From: Acetobacterium sp965140355
Lineage (GTDB): Bacteria > Bacillota > Clostridia > Eubacteriales > Eubacteriaceae
Length of the DNA stretch: 64,000 nucleotides
Direction of reading: 5' to 3'
Assembly: GCA_965140355.1 (NCBI GenBank)
Contig: OZ223193.1
Coordinates: 62,001 to 126,000 of the forward strand
Shown here: piece after piece, positions 8,796 through 18,151 of the stretch
Layout of the letters: the number at the start of each line of letters is the position of its first letter
Numbering within the stretch: position 1 is the stretch's first letter
Notes under the pieces: generated by a model
Database searches by the model: none
The model's input: only the letters and a program-made list of their open reading frames with translations
Told to the model about the DNA's origin: nothing
Made by a program: the position numbers and the translations under genes

Positions 8796-9347
8796 CTCAT
8801 TTTCGTGTTCTAATCCATCTTAACACATATTACGATGAATAACAGTAACAAATAGACATTTTTTACGACGAATATTTGTATATGTGGTGAGGAAATTTAA
8901 AAAACGGCTTACATACCCGCCTTTTGTACATATAATAATGTAGGACACTTGTTGCCAGCGTTAATATGTAAATTAATTCAGAATCACTTGTATTTTTCAC
9001 CGGTCATCGTTAATATCACCTCTTTTAAATTCGCAAGCGGATATATTAACTCTATTATGCAACGTAACATTTATTCTTTCAAGTAAAAAGACCACTCTAA
9101 TTTAATAATCGTGAATGATGGGACAGTATTTCTGCAGATGGGATTTCACTGTCGGAATACTCAATACACAACACACAGATGACAAAACAGAATGGACCAC
9201 TAAGAATAGGTAAATGGCTTATTAAAGACATCTTTATATGATATGTGACATATTTACGACACTTTTTTGTCTTTTTTTCGAATATTTATACTTGTACATG
9301 TATTACCACTTTTATTAGACTTTAAAAACGAATGTGCCATAGAATAA
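8796..9347. repeat. Non-coding interval with repeats shared with the 34.6 kb region
   Basis: No gene is supported in this 552-bp stretch. TGTAGGACACTTGTTGCCAG and following text (8940-8990) recurs at 34680 with few differences. AGGTAAATGGCTTATTAAAG (9210) resembles the sequence beside the tRNA-Thr fragments (31301, 34575). It looks like debris of the same family of integrated elements. Confidence 0.5.
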
Positions 9348-10200
9348 CTAATGTCTGCCCTCCATTCTGATCAACCCCATGCAATTGCGGACGGATTCCA
9401 TAATTGTCTTCCAGGTAATTTCCGATGCATAAGAAAATTTCTTTTGATAAGCCAGCCAAAGATTTTCCATGACACTACTATTTTCCACTTCATCAACGAT
9501 CAACAGCCTATCGGTTAAATAATGCTCTGTCCCACGCTTATTTGCAGTTGCCATCAGTGCCTGATTGAAAACTGCAGGATTCATGTTTTCACCATACAAT
9601 TGAAGCAGGCTGTGGATGTCATAAAAATCTCTCATGCGGGTATTGGTAGTATTGCGGGCAATAATGGTTTCCAACTTTTCGGCCAGAATCGTCTCCAGAT
9701 TGTAAGCCCCAATCAATTTGACGTTCTTCCAACATCAGTTTGAGTTGATACCGAATTTCTTTAGGCGTAATGATATCCCCTGTGGAAATATCCACCTTAA
9801 ATGGTGTGATCACGCCGTCAAATTTTGTCTCGATACTAACCCTGATCCCCGGATACTCAGCTTCATCCATTATCTCACCAATGCTCTTGATATAAAAAGA
9901 TACACCATCGTCCAGGGGAATCGAGGCAATCGAAGCAACGATCTGCTCAACGTCATCGGCATTCACATTAATTCCTTTTACCGTGGCATCTAAATCCATG
10001 GTCGATCTTGCGTTTAACCCGATCATCGCCGTTACTAGAATTCCCCCCTTCAAAATGAATCGATCTTTATACTCAGAAAGAGAAATTCGCTCCAGAAATC
10101 GTTCCATCATATAATGTCGCATCAGCATCTGGGCATCCGCTGCTTTCTTTTTTGATAGATTACGGATCAAATCCTTCAATTGTTTTGATGTCTTGATCAT
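9348..10200 (-). pseudogene. AbiEii/AbiGii-type nucleotidyltransferase toxin, frameshifted copy
   Basis: Type IV toxin of the AbiE family (nucleotidyltransferase fold). The reading frame starts at 10200 with MIKTSKQLKDLIRNL and carries the RSTMDLDAT signature. It is broken near 9710, where the sequence has a net loss of two bases relative to the intact copy at 44642-45496. The rest (YNLETILAEKLETI onward) continues in another frame to 9348. Outside the lesion the two copies are nearly identical, so this is a recent duplicate that has been inactivated. The partner antitoxin gene upstream is intact and overlaps by 4 bp. Confidence 0.88.
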
Positions 10201-10808
10201 AATAGTACCTCCAGATATTGTCGCAAAATTTTTTCAACCCGAAACAAGGATGCATCCTGCATCAGTGTTCGCAAATTCTTATCTTTGCGTCGGACATATT
10301 GCTTTATTGCGTCTTGAAAGGTTTGGATTTCGATCCCTTTGCGACTGCGGATCAGATCACAGATGGTTCTTTCCATATCATAAACCGGAACCGTATGTCC
10401 GAAGGACGTCTGAGCAGTGGTGCAGCCTACTCCATGAAGCTCGGGCTTAACCGTATAAACCTGGACTCCATCAGCTTTCAGCCGGTTGGGATTATAGCCA
10501 GTCTTAACTGTAATCGAATAGGGAGCTGGTTCTCGGTCCGTCAAATCATGAAGAAACAAAGCGGTTTCATGAGAAAAGACCGCTTGTTTACTGCGAAGAT
10601 GAATCAGATACAGCGTATCGATCCAGGCATCCGCTGAAGCATAGACGCCATGGGCCACTTGTTCCAGTTTTTTCTCTTTGATATAATCATAAAAAACAGG
10701 TTTAGAAATTCCTTTGGCAACAACCTGCGAAGTTTGAACAATGCCATCATGATCGGCCATCAATTTATCCAGCTGTTCGTATTGTTTCACGATTTCACTT
10801 CCTTTCAT
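10197..10808 (-). CDS. AbiEi-type antitoxin / transcriptional regulator (copy 1)
   Basis: Antitoxin of the type IV AbiE system. It has an N-terminal winged helix (residues 1-60, with HDGIVQTSQVVAKGISKPVF) and a C-terminal AbiEi domain containing VFSHETALFLHDL and MERTICDLIRSRK. The 203-residue length is normal. It is almost identical to the copy at 45493-46104. Here its toxin partner is a pseudogene, so the antitoxin may persist as an orphan able to counter the second copy. Confidence 0.87.
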   Translation of the reverse strand: MKGSEIVKQYEQLDKLMADHDGIVQTSQVVAKGISKPVFYDYIKEKKLEQVAHGVYASADAWIDTLYLIHLRSKQAVFSHETALFLHDLTDREPAPYSITVKTGYNPNRLKADGVQVYTVKPELHGVGCTTAQTSFGHTVPVYDMERTICDLIRSRKGIEIQTFQDAIKQYVRRKDKNLRTLMQDASLFRVEKILRQYLEVLL

Positions 10809-11172
10809 ACTAATATTATAAGCATTATTAGTACGAAAGTAAATATGCTGAATGCTTTATTCATAAACCGAAATCGGAAAGAAGAAAACGGCTCCACTCT
10901 ATGGCGTGCTCTTGGCGCACCTACCGTATTACGACAATTATTATAAAACGTAAGAGAATTTTATTAAAACCATTGAACTTTTGTCACTTTGCTTGGTCGA
11001 GGCGAACCGTACCAGTCCAAGGTAACACTAGATATTGGGGATTATCGCCATATCAAAGTGTGACTTTAACGCTTTTTTTAATATCTTAATTCTCCTTTTC
11101 TCTTACTTTAGTGTCTAGTTTATTATAACCCTTCCATACATGACCTTAAAATAACTGTATCCCCGACTGCCG
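10809..11172. repeat. Duplicated intergenic module upstream of the AbiE copy
   Basis: No gene. The part from the antitoxin start to about 11014, including GGCGTGCTCTTGGCGCACC and TTTTGTCACTTTGCTTGGTC, is repeated at 46105-46300 upstream of the other AbiE pair and in part at 34738. So the duplication unit is about 1.67 kb (9348-11014). From 11110, TTCCATACATGACCTTAAAA resembles the IS-end-like text at 28290. Confidence 0.6.
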
Positions 11173-11400
11173 TCATTGTAAAGCTGCATTTTCACCAGTA
11201 AAAGGCAGAATTTCCGGCATCGCTCCTAGCGTTACAGTAGTCTGATTTAATATCTCAATAGCAATGGTTACTTCTTTTTCATTAACCTTTGTTGCCTTTT
11301 CGTAAATGACATCTTCAAAATCAGCATTGACCGGAGATACAGTCAATCCCATACAGACCGTCACGATTAAACTGGTTAATCTACGCTTTGACTTTTTCAC
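11173..11400 (-). CDS. Small secreted protein with an LPFTG motif near its C-terminus
   Basis: I do not recognise the family. A 75-residue frame opens with GTG at 11400, with GGAG six bases upstream. Residues 1-26 look like a signal peptide (KKSKRR, hydrophobic core, VNA). Residues 65-69 read LPFTG, a sortase-type pentapeptide, but only seven residues follow and the usual hydrophobic segment and charged tail are missing. It is either a truncated surface protein or a chance match. A strong terminator lies just upstream at 11461. Confidence 0.45.
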   Translation of the reverse strand: MKKSKRRLTSLIVTVCMGLTVSPVNADFEDVIYEKATKVNEKEVTIAIEILNQTTVTLGAMPEILPFTGENAALQ

Positions 11401-11460
11401 AGGTCTCCAAATGTCCCTGTAGCATAGCTATGTTCATTTGAAAGTTGTGGTACCTAACAA

Positions 11461-11504
11461 AAGAACCCATTTAAAAGATCTTTACGTCTTTTAAATGGGT
11501 TCTT
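11461..11504. terminator. Strong bidirectional terminator
   Basis: AAGAACCCATTTAAAAGA and TCTTTTAAATGGGTTCTT form an 18-bp perfect stem with an 8-base loop. It ends the arsR gene on the minus strand (stop at 11557) and separates it from the small secreted ORF. Confidence 0.85.
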
Positions 11505-11556
11505 TCATTTAAGTATCATCCTTTGATTAAATCAAAGATTTAATCTTATTGTTTAT

Positions 11557-11940
11557 TCATGATTGATGACCGTGGCAAATATTCTTCTGTTCTGATGAAC
11601 AGTCCTGAGTTTCTTTGGCATCACAGGGGGATTTTTCATCTTGTGGACAGTTGATTTCTTCAGTGTCACATTTTTCTTCATTAATCTGGCTCAACTCGCG
11701 AAGATCGCTGGATAATTCTGTTAGCACCACACGGTTGACCCGATAGTGCATAAAATTATTTTTATTTTCCGATATTAAAATCCCCGCATCTGCTAAGGCT
11801 TTGATATGTTTTGAGGCAATTTCCTTCGGCATATTTAATTCCTGAGAAATGGCATTAACACAATAATTCTTTTTTAACAACGCGTTCAACACTAAAACTG
11901 TTTCACTGTTACTCAGTGCCTGTAATACTGTTTCTTTCAA
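11557..11940 (-). CDS. ArsR-family regulator with Cys-rich C-terminal tail (ArsR-1)
   Basis: Winged-helix repressor of about 90 residues (NALLKKNYCVNAISQELNMP, then ILISENKNNFMHYRVN) followed by a tail of about 37 residues with six cysteines and HGH at the end. The tail suggests direct metal or metal-cofactor sensing. It is the last gene downstream of the ABC/GTPase genes, 74 bp after the ABC ATPase. A palindrome (11999-12022) precedes it that matches sites near ArsR-2 at 18589 and 18698. The ligand is unknown. It resembles ArsR-2 (18206) in its layout, suggesting that both watch the same signal. Confidence 0.8.
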   Translation of the reverse strand: MKETVLQALSNSETVLVLNALLKKNYCVNAISQELNMPKEIASKHIKALADAGILISENKNNFMHYRVNRVVLTELSSDLRELSQINEEKCDTEEINCPQDEKSPCDAKETQDCSSEQKNICHGHQS

Positions 11941-11998
11941 AATAATTTCCTCCTAAAATTAAAAATCAGACTTTATGAGATCAGTTTACCTTATCCAA

Positions 11999-12022
11999 CT
12001 GATTTAGTCAATACTTAATTAA
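11999..12022. promoter_or_regulatory. Putative ArsR operator, site A
   Basis: CTGATTTAGTCAATACTTAA and following bases fit the pattern TGATTAAGT-N4-ACTTAATCA with one mismatch per arm. It overlaps the end of the ABC ATPase gene and lies about 60 bp upstream of arsR-1. The same pattern is seen at 18589 and 18698. Confidence 0.6.
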
Positions 12023-13010
12023 AAGCAATTTTTTGACCCTTTCGTAATTGTTCCCGGCACTGACTTAACCGATCGTCGAGTTGTTTTAACTCGCTGCAAA
12101 TACCCTTTTCCTCTGGTGATGTCTGAATAATTTTACAAATACCGCCGTTTTTTATAACGATACGTTGATCTGCATTCAGCGCCAGTAGCGGATCATGCGT
12201 GGCGATGAGTACAATCTTATCCCGGCTAGCTAACAGTTTTAAGGCTTTTACCTTATCGATACCAGCATTTTCAATTTCATCAATCAGAACAATCGGTGAA
12301 ATACAAAGCAAAGCTGCATCGGCAATCATCAAAGCTCGGGACTGGCCCCCGCTGAGGGCCGTCAACGGCGTTGAAGGATCAAAGGCCTCTCCCGACAAAT
12401 GGTTGGCTTCATTTAAAATAGCGGCTATTTTTTCATCCGGGTTGTCAATCAGCCGACTCTCGGCATGAAGCCTTAGAAATTCTTGTACTGAAAGATCCAT
12501 TACAAAATTCATATTTTGTGATATTTGAGCAACCAGCCGATGGGCACTGGAGGTCCGCCAGTTTTCTGGCGGGATTTCGCCGTTGATCAACACTCGGCGT
12601 CCGGTCGGGGTATCCCCCCGGGCCAACCATTCAATGTCAGCCAGAATCCGGCTCTTTCCCGATCCGGTAGGCCCGACAATACCGATAATTTCACCTTTTT
12701 TCATCACCAGTCTGCCACTTTCCGGCAGACCATCTTTATCCTTGCCCCCCAACAACGTCATGGAATCAACCTGGAGTAATGCCCCACATCGAATGGCTTC
12801 CATCCGTTCTATAAATGCATAATAATCCCGTATTAGTCTTTTTTTATCCAATCCCATATCTTCAAAAAGTGAATATGGCTGCCGCTCAATAAAGGTTTCA
12901 ATGGTGATCGCTTCATCCACCAGCTTCAGTCCGTTAAACTTAAAAAAATCAATCACATAGGGCTTTTCCCGGAGCATCTCAGAAATGAGTAAACCATTCT
13001 TTTTCATCAT
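12015..13010 (-). CDS. ABC-type ATPase with N-terminal ScdA_N/DUF1858-like region
   Basis: Cytoplasmic ATPase with Walker A GPTGSGKS (113-120), signature LSGGQ (219-223), Walker B VLIDEIEN (241-248) and H-loop His272. The N-terminal 70 residues (MLREKPYVIDFFKFNGLKL and on) resemble the ScdA_N/DUF1858 type seen in iron-sulfur repair proteins, by pattern only. No membrane segment is present. It overlaps the upstream GTPase gene by 4 bp, so both are co-translated within the FecBCD-type cluster. The transporter already has its own ATPase at 17235, so this one probably serves another step, such as a metal-cofactor handling machine. Function unknown. Confidence 0.75.
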   Translation of the reverse strand: MMKKNGLLISEMLREKPYVIDFFKFNGLKLVDEAITIETFIERQPYSLFEDMGLDKKRLIRDYYAFIERMEAIRCGALLQVDSMTLLGGKDKDGLPESGRLVMKKGEIIGIVGPTGSGKSRILADIEWLARGDTPTGRRVLINGEIPPENWRTSSAHRLVAQISQNMNFVMDLSVQEFLRLHAESRLIDNPDEKIAAILNEANHLSGEAFDPSTPLTALSGGQSRALMIADAALLCISPIVLIDEIENAGIDKVKALKLLASRDKIVLIATHDPLLALNADQRIVIKNGGICKIIQTSPEEKGICSELKQLDDRLSQCREQLRKGQKIAFN

Positions 13011-13714
13011 TTAAACTGACCCCTCTCAGAAGCCGGGTCCAGTTTCATTTTTTTATGATCTGCCAATTGTTTATCATTGCCGATATTAACCTGTCCCAGG
13101 CAATAAGAACACAGGGCCGAAGGCATCGATGCCCGGAGCTGCTGATCAAAAAGCGATTCACACTCGGCAGCGTTTTGAATCAGCCGAGACAAACGATCGG
13201 CACCCTGACCGCTAATTCCGTTAATCTGCAGAATTTCTGCGGTCGGGTTAGCCTGGATAATTTTAAAACTGAAGATTTCCCGTTCCGCCTGAGAAACAAT
13301 ATCGCCTTTGGTCACTACGACAATATCGGCCATCTTCAGCATCGGTCCAATTTTCTGAGGGGTGTTCACTCCCATCAGATTATCAATCACACAAACTGAC
13401 AGTACCCCCTCAATATGGGGCGAGCAGCGATTGCAAAGCCCGGCACTTTCACTGATCAGCAAATCAAATTTCTGCCGGATTCCCCACTGAATACAGGCTT
13501 CGATGTTGCTGACAAAATAATGATCCGGACAGATGCTGCCCGAAAGACCAATCCGACACTGAGCCCCTTTTTGTTCATAAAGTCGATCATCTCCGGTGGA
13601 CAGGCAATCAAATTTCAAAACGCCCACCTTCAGGTTTGAAAGTTCTTCAATCACCGCCAGCAAAACCGATGTTTTACCGGAAGATGGTGGTCCGGAAACC
13701 GTTATAAATTTCAT
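13007..13714 (-). CDS. UreG/HypB/CobW-like P-loop GTPase with CxxC motifs
   Basis: Metal-chaperone type GTPase. P-loop GPPSSGKT is at 8-15, ESAGLCNRCSP at 89-99 places Cys94 and Cys97 next to the Walker B region as in metal-binding GTPases of the UreG/HypB group, and TKGD (135-138) is the guanine-specificity motif. A second CSYC pair lies at 203-206. The length of 235 residues suits UreG/HypB. It sits between a FecCD permease and the ABC ATPase. No urease or hydrogenase genes are near, so the client enzyme is unknown; metal insertion linked to the imported metal or cofactor is inferred. Confidence 0.78.
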   Translation of the reverse strand: MKFITVSGPPSSGKTSVLLAVIEELSNLKVGVLKFDCLSTGDDRLYEQKGAQCRIGLSGSICPDHYFVSNIEACIQWGIRQKFDLLISESAGLCNRCSPHIEGVLSVCVIDNLMGVNTPQKIGPMLKMADIVVVTKGDIVSQAEREIFSFKIIQANPTAEILQINGISGQGADRLSRLIQNAAECESLFDQQLRASMPSALCSYCLGQVNIGNDKQLADHKKMKLDPASERGQFK

Positions 13715-13716
13715 GT

Positions 13717-14739
13717 TTAACCTTCCTTTCTCCGCATATTTTTCAGCAGGTATAGAAAAAACGGGGCCCCCAGCACAGCCGTTACAATTCCAACCGACAA
13801 TTCCACCGGCTGAAACATTGTTCTGGCCAATGTATCGGAAAAAACCAGCAATATACCACCCAACAAAGCAGAAAGGGGTACCAGAAAACGGTGATCACTG
13901 CCAATCATCAAACGGCCGATATGCGGTGCAATCAACCCTACAAAGCCGATTGTCCCGGCGGCGGCCACGGCACTGCCAGCCAGCAATGATGCCACCATGA
14001 TGATCACCACCCGATACAACCCAATTCGCAGACCCATACTACTGGCAATTTCATCCCCCAGTTCAAAAAGGTTCAATTTCGGGCTGATAAAAACTGCGAT
14101 CACTAAGCCCACCAGACTATACGGAAGAGTCATATTGACCGCACTCCAGCTTCTGCCGGACAGACTCCCCAGTGTCCAGGAAAAGGTGACATCCAGAACA
14201 TCGCTGTTAATCATCATAATCCCGTTGGTTACCGCATTCAACAACGCGGATACCGCCATCCCCGCCAATACAATGTGCACCGTTGACGACTTTTGTCCGA
14301 TTTTTGCAGCCAAAAAATAAATCAGCAGCGAGGCCAGCAATGCGCCGATAAAGGAAGCCGGGGCAATCAGTTGAATGCTCTGGGGAAACAAGGCCATAAT
14401 CGAAATCGCTGCCAGTCCAGCGCCAGCATTAACCCCAATGATGTTGGGCGATGCCATGGGATTTCTTAACACGCCCTGAAGCAGAACCCCGGAAACAGCC
14501 AGATTCATCCCGACCAGGACACCTGTCACAATACGTGGCATCCTGATATTTTGGATGATGTGATAATTACCATCTTCTGAAACCTGACCGGTGATGGCAC
14601 CGATAATCACCTGAAACGAGGCATCCGCAGTTCCCATCCCAATGCTTAAAATGCTGACAAAAAGAAGGGCGGCAAAGGCCGCCACAATAATCCCTATTTT
14701 TTTCCTCCGTGTCAAGACCGGTTTGTCCTTTACTAACAT
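13717..14739 (-). CDS. FecCD-family ABC importer permease
   Basis: Integral membrane protein of about ten helices that forms the channel for iron-siderophore, heme, cobalamin or chelated-metal import. Family text includes RMPRIVTGVLVGMNLAVSGV, LRNPMASPNIIGVNAGAGL and GTIGFVGLIAPHIGR. The 340-residue length is standard. It follows the binding-protein gene by 15 bp and precedes the GTPase by 2 bp. The ATPase partner is at 17235-18038 in the same operon. Confidence 0.92.
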   Translation of the reverse strand: MLVKDKPVLTRRKKIGIIVAAFAALLFVSILSIGMGTADASFQVIIGAITGQVSEDGNYHIIQNIRMPRIVTGVLVGMNLAVSGVLLQGVLRNPMASPNIIGVNAGAGLAAISIMALFPQSIQLIAPASFIGALLASLLIYFLAAKIGQKSSTVHIVLAGMAVSALLNAVTNGIMMINSDVLDVTFSWTLGSLSGRSWSAVNMTLPYSLVGLVIAVFISPKLNLFELGDEIASSMGLRIGLYRVVIIMVASLLAGSAVAAAGTIGFVGLIAPHIGRLMIGSDHRFLVPLSALLGGILLVFSDTLARTMFQPVELSVGIVTAVLGAPFFLYLLKNMRRKEG

Positions 14740-14754
14740 TTACTTCTCCTTAGT

Positions 14755-15702
14755 TTATTGGGCTTTTTCCAGCAGCGTATTCGCCGTCAAAGTCAGCATT
14801 TCTTCCGGAGTTGCCCGGTTTGGATTGGCCTTAAAGGGTAATACGACCACATTTTTATTTTTTATGGCGCTTAATTCAGCCCATTTTTGATCCTCCATAA
14901 AGCTTTGTTTCATCTGTTTATTGGCTTCCTGATCATTACTCCGGGCCACCAGATAAATTACATCTGGATTAGCCGTGGCAATCGCTTCGACATCAAAAAC
15001 GACAAAAGAAGATTTCTTGGCATTGGGCAAATCCACCGGCACCACATTTTCAAGACCCATTAACGTCAGCATGGAACCATAGGAGGTGGCTGTCTGTGCT
15101 GCCATAACCGTATCACCCGTTTGAAGCATAATACCTGTTGTTAATCCGGTTGCTGCCACTTTTTCTGCAATGACCGCTGCATCATCCATAACTTTTTGTA
15201 CATAGGCTTCACCTTCTGCTTCACGGTTCAGAACCTTACCCAGGTAAGCCGTGATATCCACAACGGGAATGTCACCCACTGCATCGGGATCAAAAAAATA
15301 AACCACAGCACCGGATTTTTCCAGTTCTTCCTGTTGGGCAGCGTGGAATCGACTGCTAGCAATAATCAGATCCGGCTTCAGTTCGTAAACAGCTTCCATG
15401 TTAATCGTTTGTGACTGACCAACCGATGGCAGAGCCATTCCCATTTCGGTAATCTTATATTCTTCAACCTTGCCAATCGGCTCCAAGCCAAGGTTATACA
15501 CGGCATTCATGGCCGAAGATACCAGACATAAAATCCGTTGCGGATTTTCCGGAATGGTAACTTCCCGTCCCAATTCATCAGTAACAACCCCACTTTTTTC
15601 TGGCTCAGTTTCTTCCTTGGCCGTTGACTGACTACAACCAGACAACACTGATACCATCAAAACCGCAACCATCAATAGTCCTAATAGCTTTTTCATTTTC
15701 AT
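14755..15702 (-). CDS. FecB/BtuF-type substrate-binding lipoprotein
   Basis: Extracellular binding protein (type III PBP fold) for an iron-, heme- or corrinoid-type ligand. It has a lipoprotein signal with hydrophobic residues 5-20 and lipobox VLSGC, lipidated Cys23. The body starts with GVVTDELGREVTIPENPQRI, typical of the family, followed by MEAVYELKPDLIIAS. The 315-residue length is normal. It belongs to the same operon as the permease and the ATPase. Ligand is not readable from sequence. Confidence 0.9.
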   Translation of the reverse strand: MKMKKLLGLLMVAVLMVSVLSGCSQSTAKEETEPEKSGVVTDELGREVTIPENPQRILCLVSSAMNAVYNLGLEPIGKVEEYKITEMGMALPSVGQSQTINMEAVYELKPDLIIASSRFHAAQQEELEKSGAVVYFFDPDAVGDIPVVDITAYLGKVLNREAEGEAYVQKVMDDAAVIAEKVAATGLTTGIMLQTGDTVMAAQTATSYGSMLTLMGLENVVPVDLPNAKKSSFVVFDVEAIATANPDVIYLVARSNDQEANKQMKQSFMEDQKWAELSAIKNKNVVVLPFKANPNRATPEEMLTLTANTLLEKAQ

Positions 15703-15706
15703 TTTC

Positions 15707-16300
15707 TCACTTTCTTATTTCAACCCATTTTCCACTTTGATCATCCCCGTCGGCGAGAATAGCGTAATCCGGCAAACCGGCTTCTTTAACCATGGCTTCA
15801 AAACTTTTCAGATCCGGCCGTTTTTCGCCTCTTTTTTCGATGTTTTTCTGCATGGCAGCATAAAGCCGATTGCGCATCGTAATTGGCATATACCGCCCCA
15901 AACCACCGCCGACAAAGGCTGTGCCGCCTGGCTTCAACACCCGATAAATCTCCCGCAGTCCCTGCTGAGGATTTTTCCAAAACCAGATGGAACCCCGGCT
16001 CATAATAAAATCGGCATAACCATCGGCAAAGGGAAGATTTTCCACGTCGGCCTGAATAAATGACAATTCATTATCTGCCGCTAGTTTTTCATAATTGGCT
16101 TTAGCCAACGCCAAGGACTCGCTGCTGATATCCACCGACACAATCTTCATCCGAGTGGCTTTGGCCAGTTCCAGACCCATAAAACCCGGTCCAACGCCAA
16201 TATCCATTGCGATTCCATCTGACAAATGATAATCATCGATTAATTGCTGAATCAGAAGCGGATAAATCGGTTGCATTAGAGAATAGCCAGCGCTGATCAT
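15707..16300 (-). CDS. Class I SAM-dependent methyltransferase
   Basis: Rossmann-fold methyltransferase of the Methyltransf_11 type. Motif I DIGVGPG is at 33-39, an acidic end to strand 2 at VSVDIS, and FADGYADFIMSRGSIWFWKNP carries the motif after the FIQADVENLPF segment. The start overlaps the upstream binding-protein-like gene by 4 bp and the end is 4 bp from the lipoprotein gene. A methyltransferase inside a metal or cofactor importer operon suggests modification of the imported ligand or of a chelator. That is inference. Confidence 0.82.
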   Translation of the reverse strand: MISAGYSLMQPIYPLLIQQLIDDYHLSDGIAMDIGVGPGFMGLELAKATRMKIVSVDISSESLALAKANYEKLAADNELSFIQADVENLPFADGYADFIMSRGSIWFWKNPQQGLREIYRVLKPGGTAFVGGGLGRYMPITMRNRLYAAMQKNIEKRGEKRPDLKSFEAMVKEAGLPDYAILADGDDQSGKWVEIRK

Positions 16301-17217
16301 CGGCTGACACCGTTTTCTTTTTCATAAGCACCAACCTCGCCAATGTAAGCTGACCACCCCTCCCAGTTCTTAAGCTGGCCATCATAGTGAATCATTTCAC
16401 CCATGACCGCCTCCGGGTTGGAGGTGAAAAACCCCTGATTTCCCATGTAATCCTGTATCTCCTTTTCCAGGACCAACGCAGCCAGCTTAAGCAGTCTGGC
16501 ATCACTTCCTTTTTTAAACGCCAACACCTGCGGAAGCAGAATCGTACCTTCCCGAGCCGGATTGATTTCCACACCTCTTCCCTTGGACATCATCGAAAAG
16601 CCAGCATTGGTAATGGACAGATCATATTCTCCGGCAGCTACGGCCTTGGTTACTTCGGCGGGCGAAAAACGCCGCTCAAATCCCTGAAAAGTTGAAAAGT
16701 AATCAGGATAATTCTTAAGAATATAGGCACCGGCAGCCACTGTAATATGCTTGCTGTTATCCGGTACAATCACTTTGAGATCCTCCTGAAACAAATCCGT
16801 CCAGGCTTGATCAAACCGGGATTGATCCACCTGATTGGCATTGTAACTCATCACAATGGCAACCACTGCCGCCGGATAAAAATAGCCTTGCGGATCTTTG
16901 AGCGCTTCAAGTTCCGGCCGTATTGGAAAGCGCTTTTCTAATTCTCCGGCCAGTGGCTCAAAATAGGTCCCCATAGCCGTATTTCCCAAAGCCGAAAACT
17001 CGCCAGCATGGGTTAAAACCAAATCCGGCAGACAATCCTTTTCGATACAGTTTAACAACCAGCTTTCATTTTCACCACAACCCGTTTCATAATCGTGGGG
17101 TGAACTAACCATAATTTCGTCGCTGAGTTCCTGCTCAAGCTCCTTCAGATGCTCTTTGACATACTCTGTAATCCGTCCCCGACTGTTTACCGGGGTGTGA
17201 ATCATAAAATTCAACAT
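16297..17217 (-). CDS. Periplasmic-binding-protein-like protein lacking a signal peptide
   Basis: Type 2 binding-protein fold like ferric or spermidine binding proteins: DLVLTHAGEF, YPAAVVAIVMSYNANQ, AAGEYDLSITNAGFS and LPQVLAFKKGSD. It begins MLNFMIHTPVNSRGR with no hydrophobic leader or lipobox, so it appears cytoplasmic. The start at 17217 is chosen because GAGGAGG sits just upstream; a longer form from 17232 adds only MRRKK. It lies 17 bp after the ATPase gene and overlaps the methyltransferase by 4 bp. A cytosolic relative of binding proteins could hold a metal-ligand complex after import. The role is unproven. Confidence 0.75.
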   Translation of the reverse strand: MLNFMIHTPVNSRGRITEYVKEHLKELEQELSDEIMVSSPHDYETGCGENESWLLNCIEKDCLPDLVLTHAGEFSALGNTAMGTYFEPLAGELEKRFPIRPELEALKDPQGYFYPAAVVAIVMSYNANQVDQSRFDQAWTDLFQEDLKVIVPDNSKHITVAAGAYILKNYPDYFSTFQGFERRFSPAEVTKAVAAGEYDLSITNAGFSMMSKGRGVEINPAREGTILLPQVLAFKKGSDARLLKLAALVLEKEIQDYMGNQGFFTSNPEAVMGEMIHYDGQLKNWEGWSAYIGEVGAYEKENGVSR

Positions 17218-17234
17218 TTTTTTCCTCCTCATAT

Positions 17235-18038
17235 TTAGTGTTTATGCGATCCCCGACTGCATTTTCGGCAGCCTTCAGGAATAACAATCGCTTTTTCCAG
17301 GGAATGAAACCGGCAGACCTTGGCCGGAATTTCAAACACATCACGAATGGATTTCTCAGTAATCACCTGATCACAAGTACCATAGTTATAGATTTGTCCG
17401 TCTTTCATCATATATACCAGATCGGATACTTCAATGGCATGGTTGATATCGTGAAAAACCGAAATTACCGTTTTCCCACAGTCTTCTTTTAAACTGAGAA
17501 TGGTCTCTAAAAGGCCCCATTGGTGTTTTAAATCCATGTAGGTCACCGGCTCATCCAATAAAATAAAAGGTGTGTCCTGGGCCAGGATCATAGCAATCCA
17601 AACCCGCTGCCGTTCGCCACCGGAAAGCTGGTTAACCATGCGATTTTTAAACCTTTCGACCCCCATATATGCCATGGCCCAGTTGATTTTCTCGCGGTCT
17701 TCCGGGGTGCTAAACCAGCCTGAACGATGGTAAGGGGATCGGCCCATGGAAATTAGTTCATAAACCGATAAAGAAGTAAGGCTTTCCTGAAATTGCGGCA
17801 GAAAGGCAATTTTCTTGGCGATTTCCCGGTTGGAGCATTGGCTGATGGGTTTGCCATCCAGCAATACCGCAGGGCCAATTGTGGGGAGCAATCCACTAAG
17901 ACAGCGCAGTAGGGTTGATTTTCCCGAACCATTGGGGCCAATCAGCGAAATGATCTGCTTTTTTTGAGCTTCAAAACTGACCTCATTCAAAATCGTTTTC
18001 GCACCATAGCCAAAATTTAATTGATTCACCTGTATCAT
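17235..18038 (-). CDS. FepC/BtuD-type ABC importer ATPase
   Basis: Nucleotide-binding subunit for the FecCD permease. Walker A GPNGSGKS is at 34-41, signature NQLSGGERQR near 137-146, and Walker B FILLDEP follows. The 267-residue length is standard. The last residues CRKCSRGSHKH hold two Cys and two His, an unusual tail that may bind metal. It is the first gene of the operon running from 18038 to about 11557. The palindrome at 18152 lies in its upstream region. Confidence 0.9.
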   Translation of the reverse strand: MIQVNQLNFGYGAKTILNEVSFEAQKKQIISLIGPNGSGKSTLLRCLSGLLPTIGPAVLLDGKPISQCSNREIAKKIAFLPQFQESLTSLSVYELISMGRSPYHRSGWFSTPEDREKINWAMAYMGVERFKNRMVNQLSGGERQRVWIAMILAQDTPFILLDEPVTYMDLKHQWGLLETILSLKEDCGKTVISVFHDINHAIEVSDLVYMMKDGQIYNYGTCDQVITEKSIRDVFEIPAKVCRFHSLEKAIVIPEGCRKCSRGSHKH

Positions 18039-18151
18039 TTTTAACCTCCCGAATCCTGTTGCTTTTTCGAAAAACCCCTAAATAGGAAAACTTTCCTAAT
18101 CACACTTGTTATATTTGACTAACTTTTGCATAAAAATAGATACGCCTTACT

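Noticed and set aside
10900..10940. tRNA fragment at GGCGTGCTCTTGGCGCACC
   Set aside because: It does not extend into a T arm or anticodon loop; it is simply part of the AbiE duplication.
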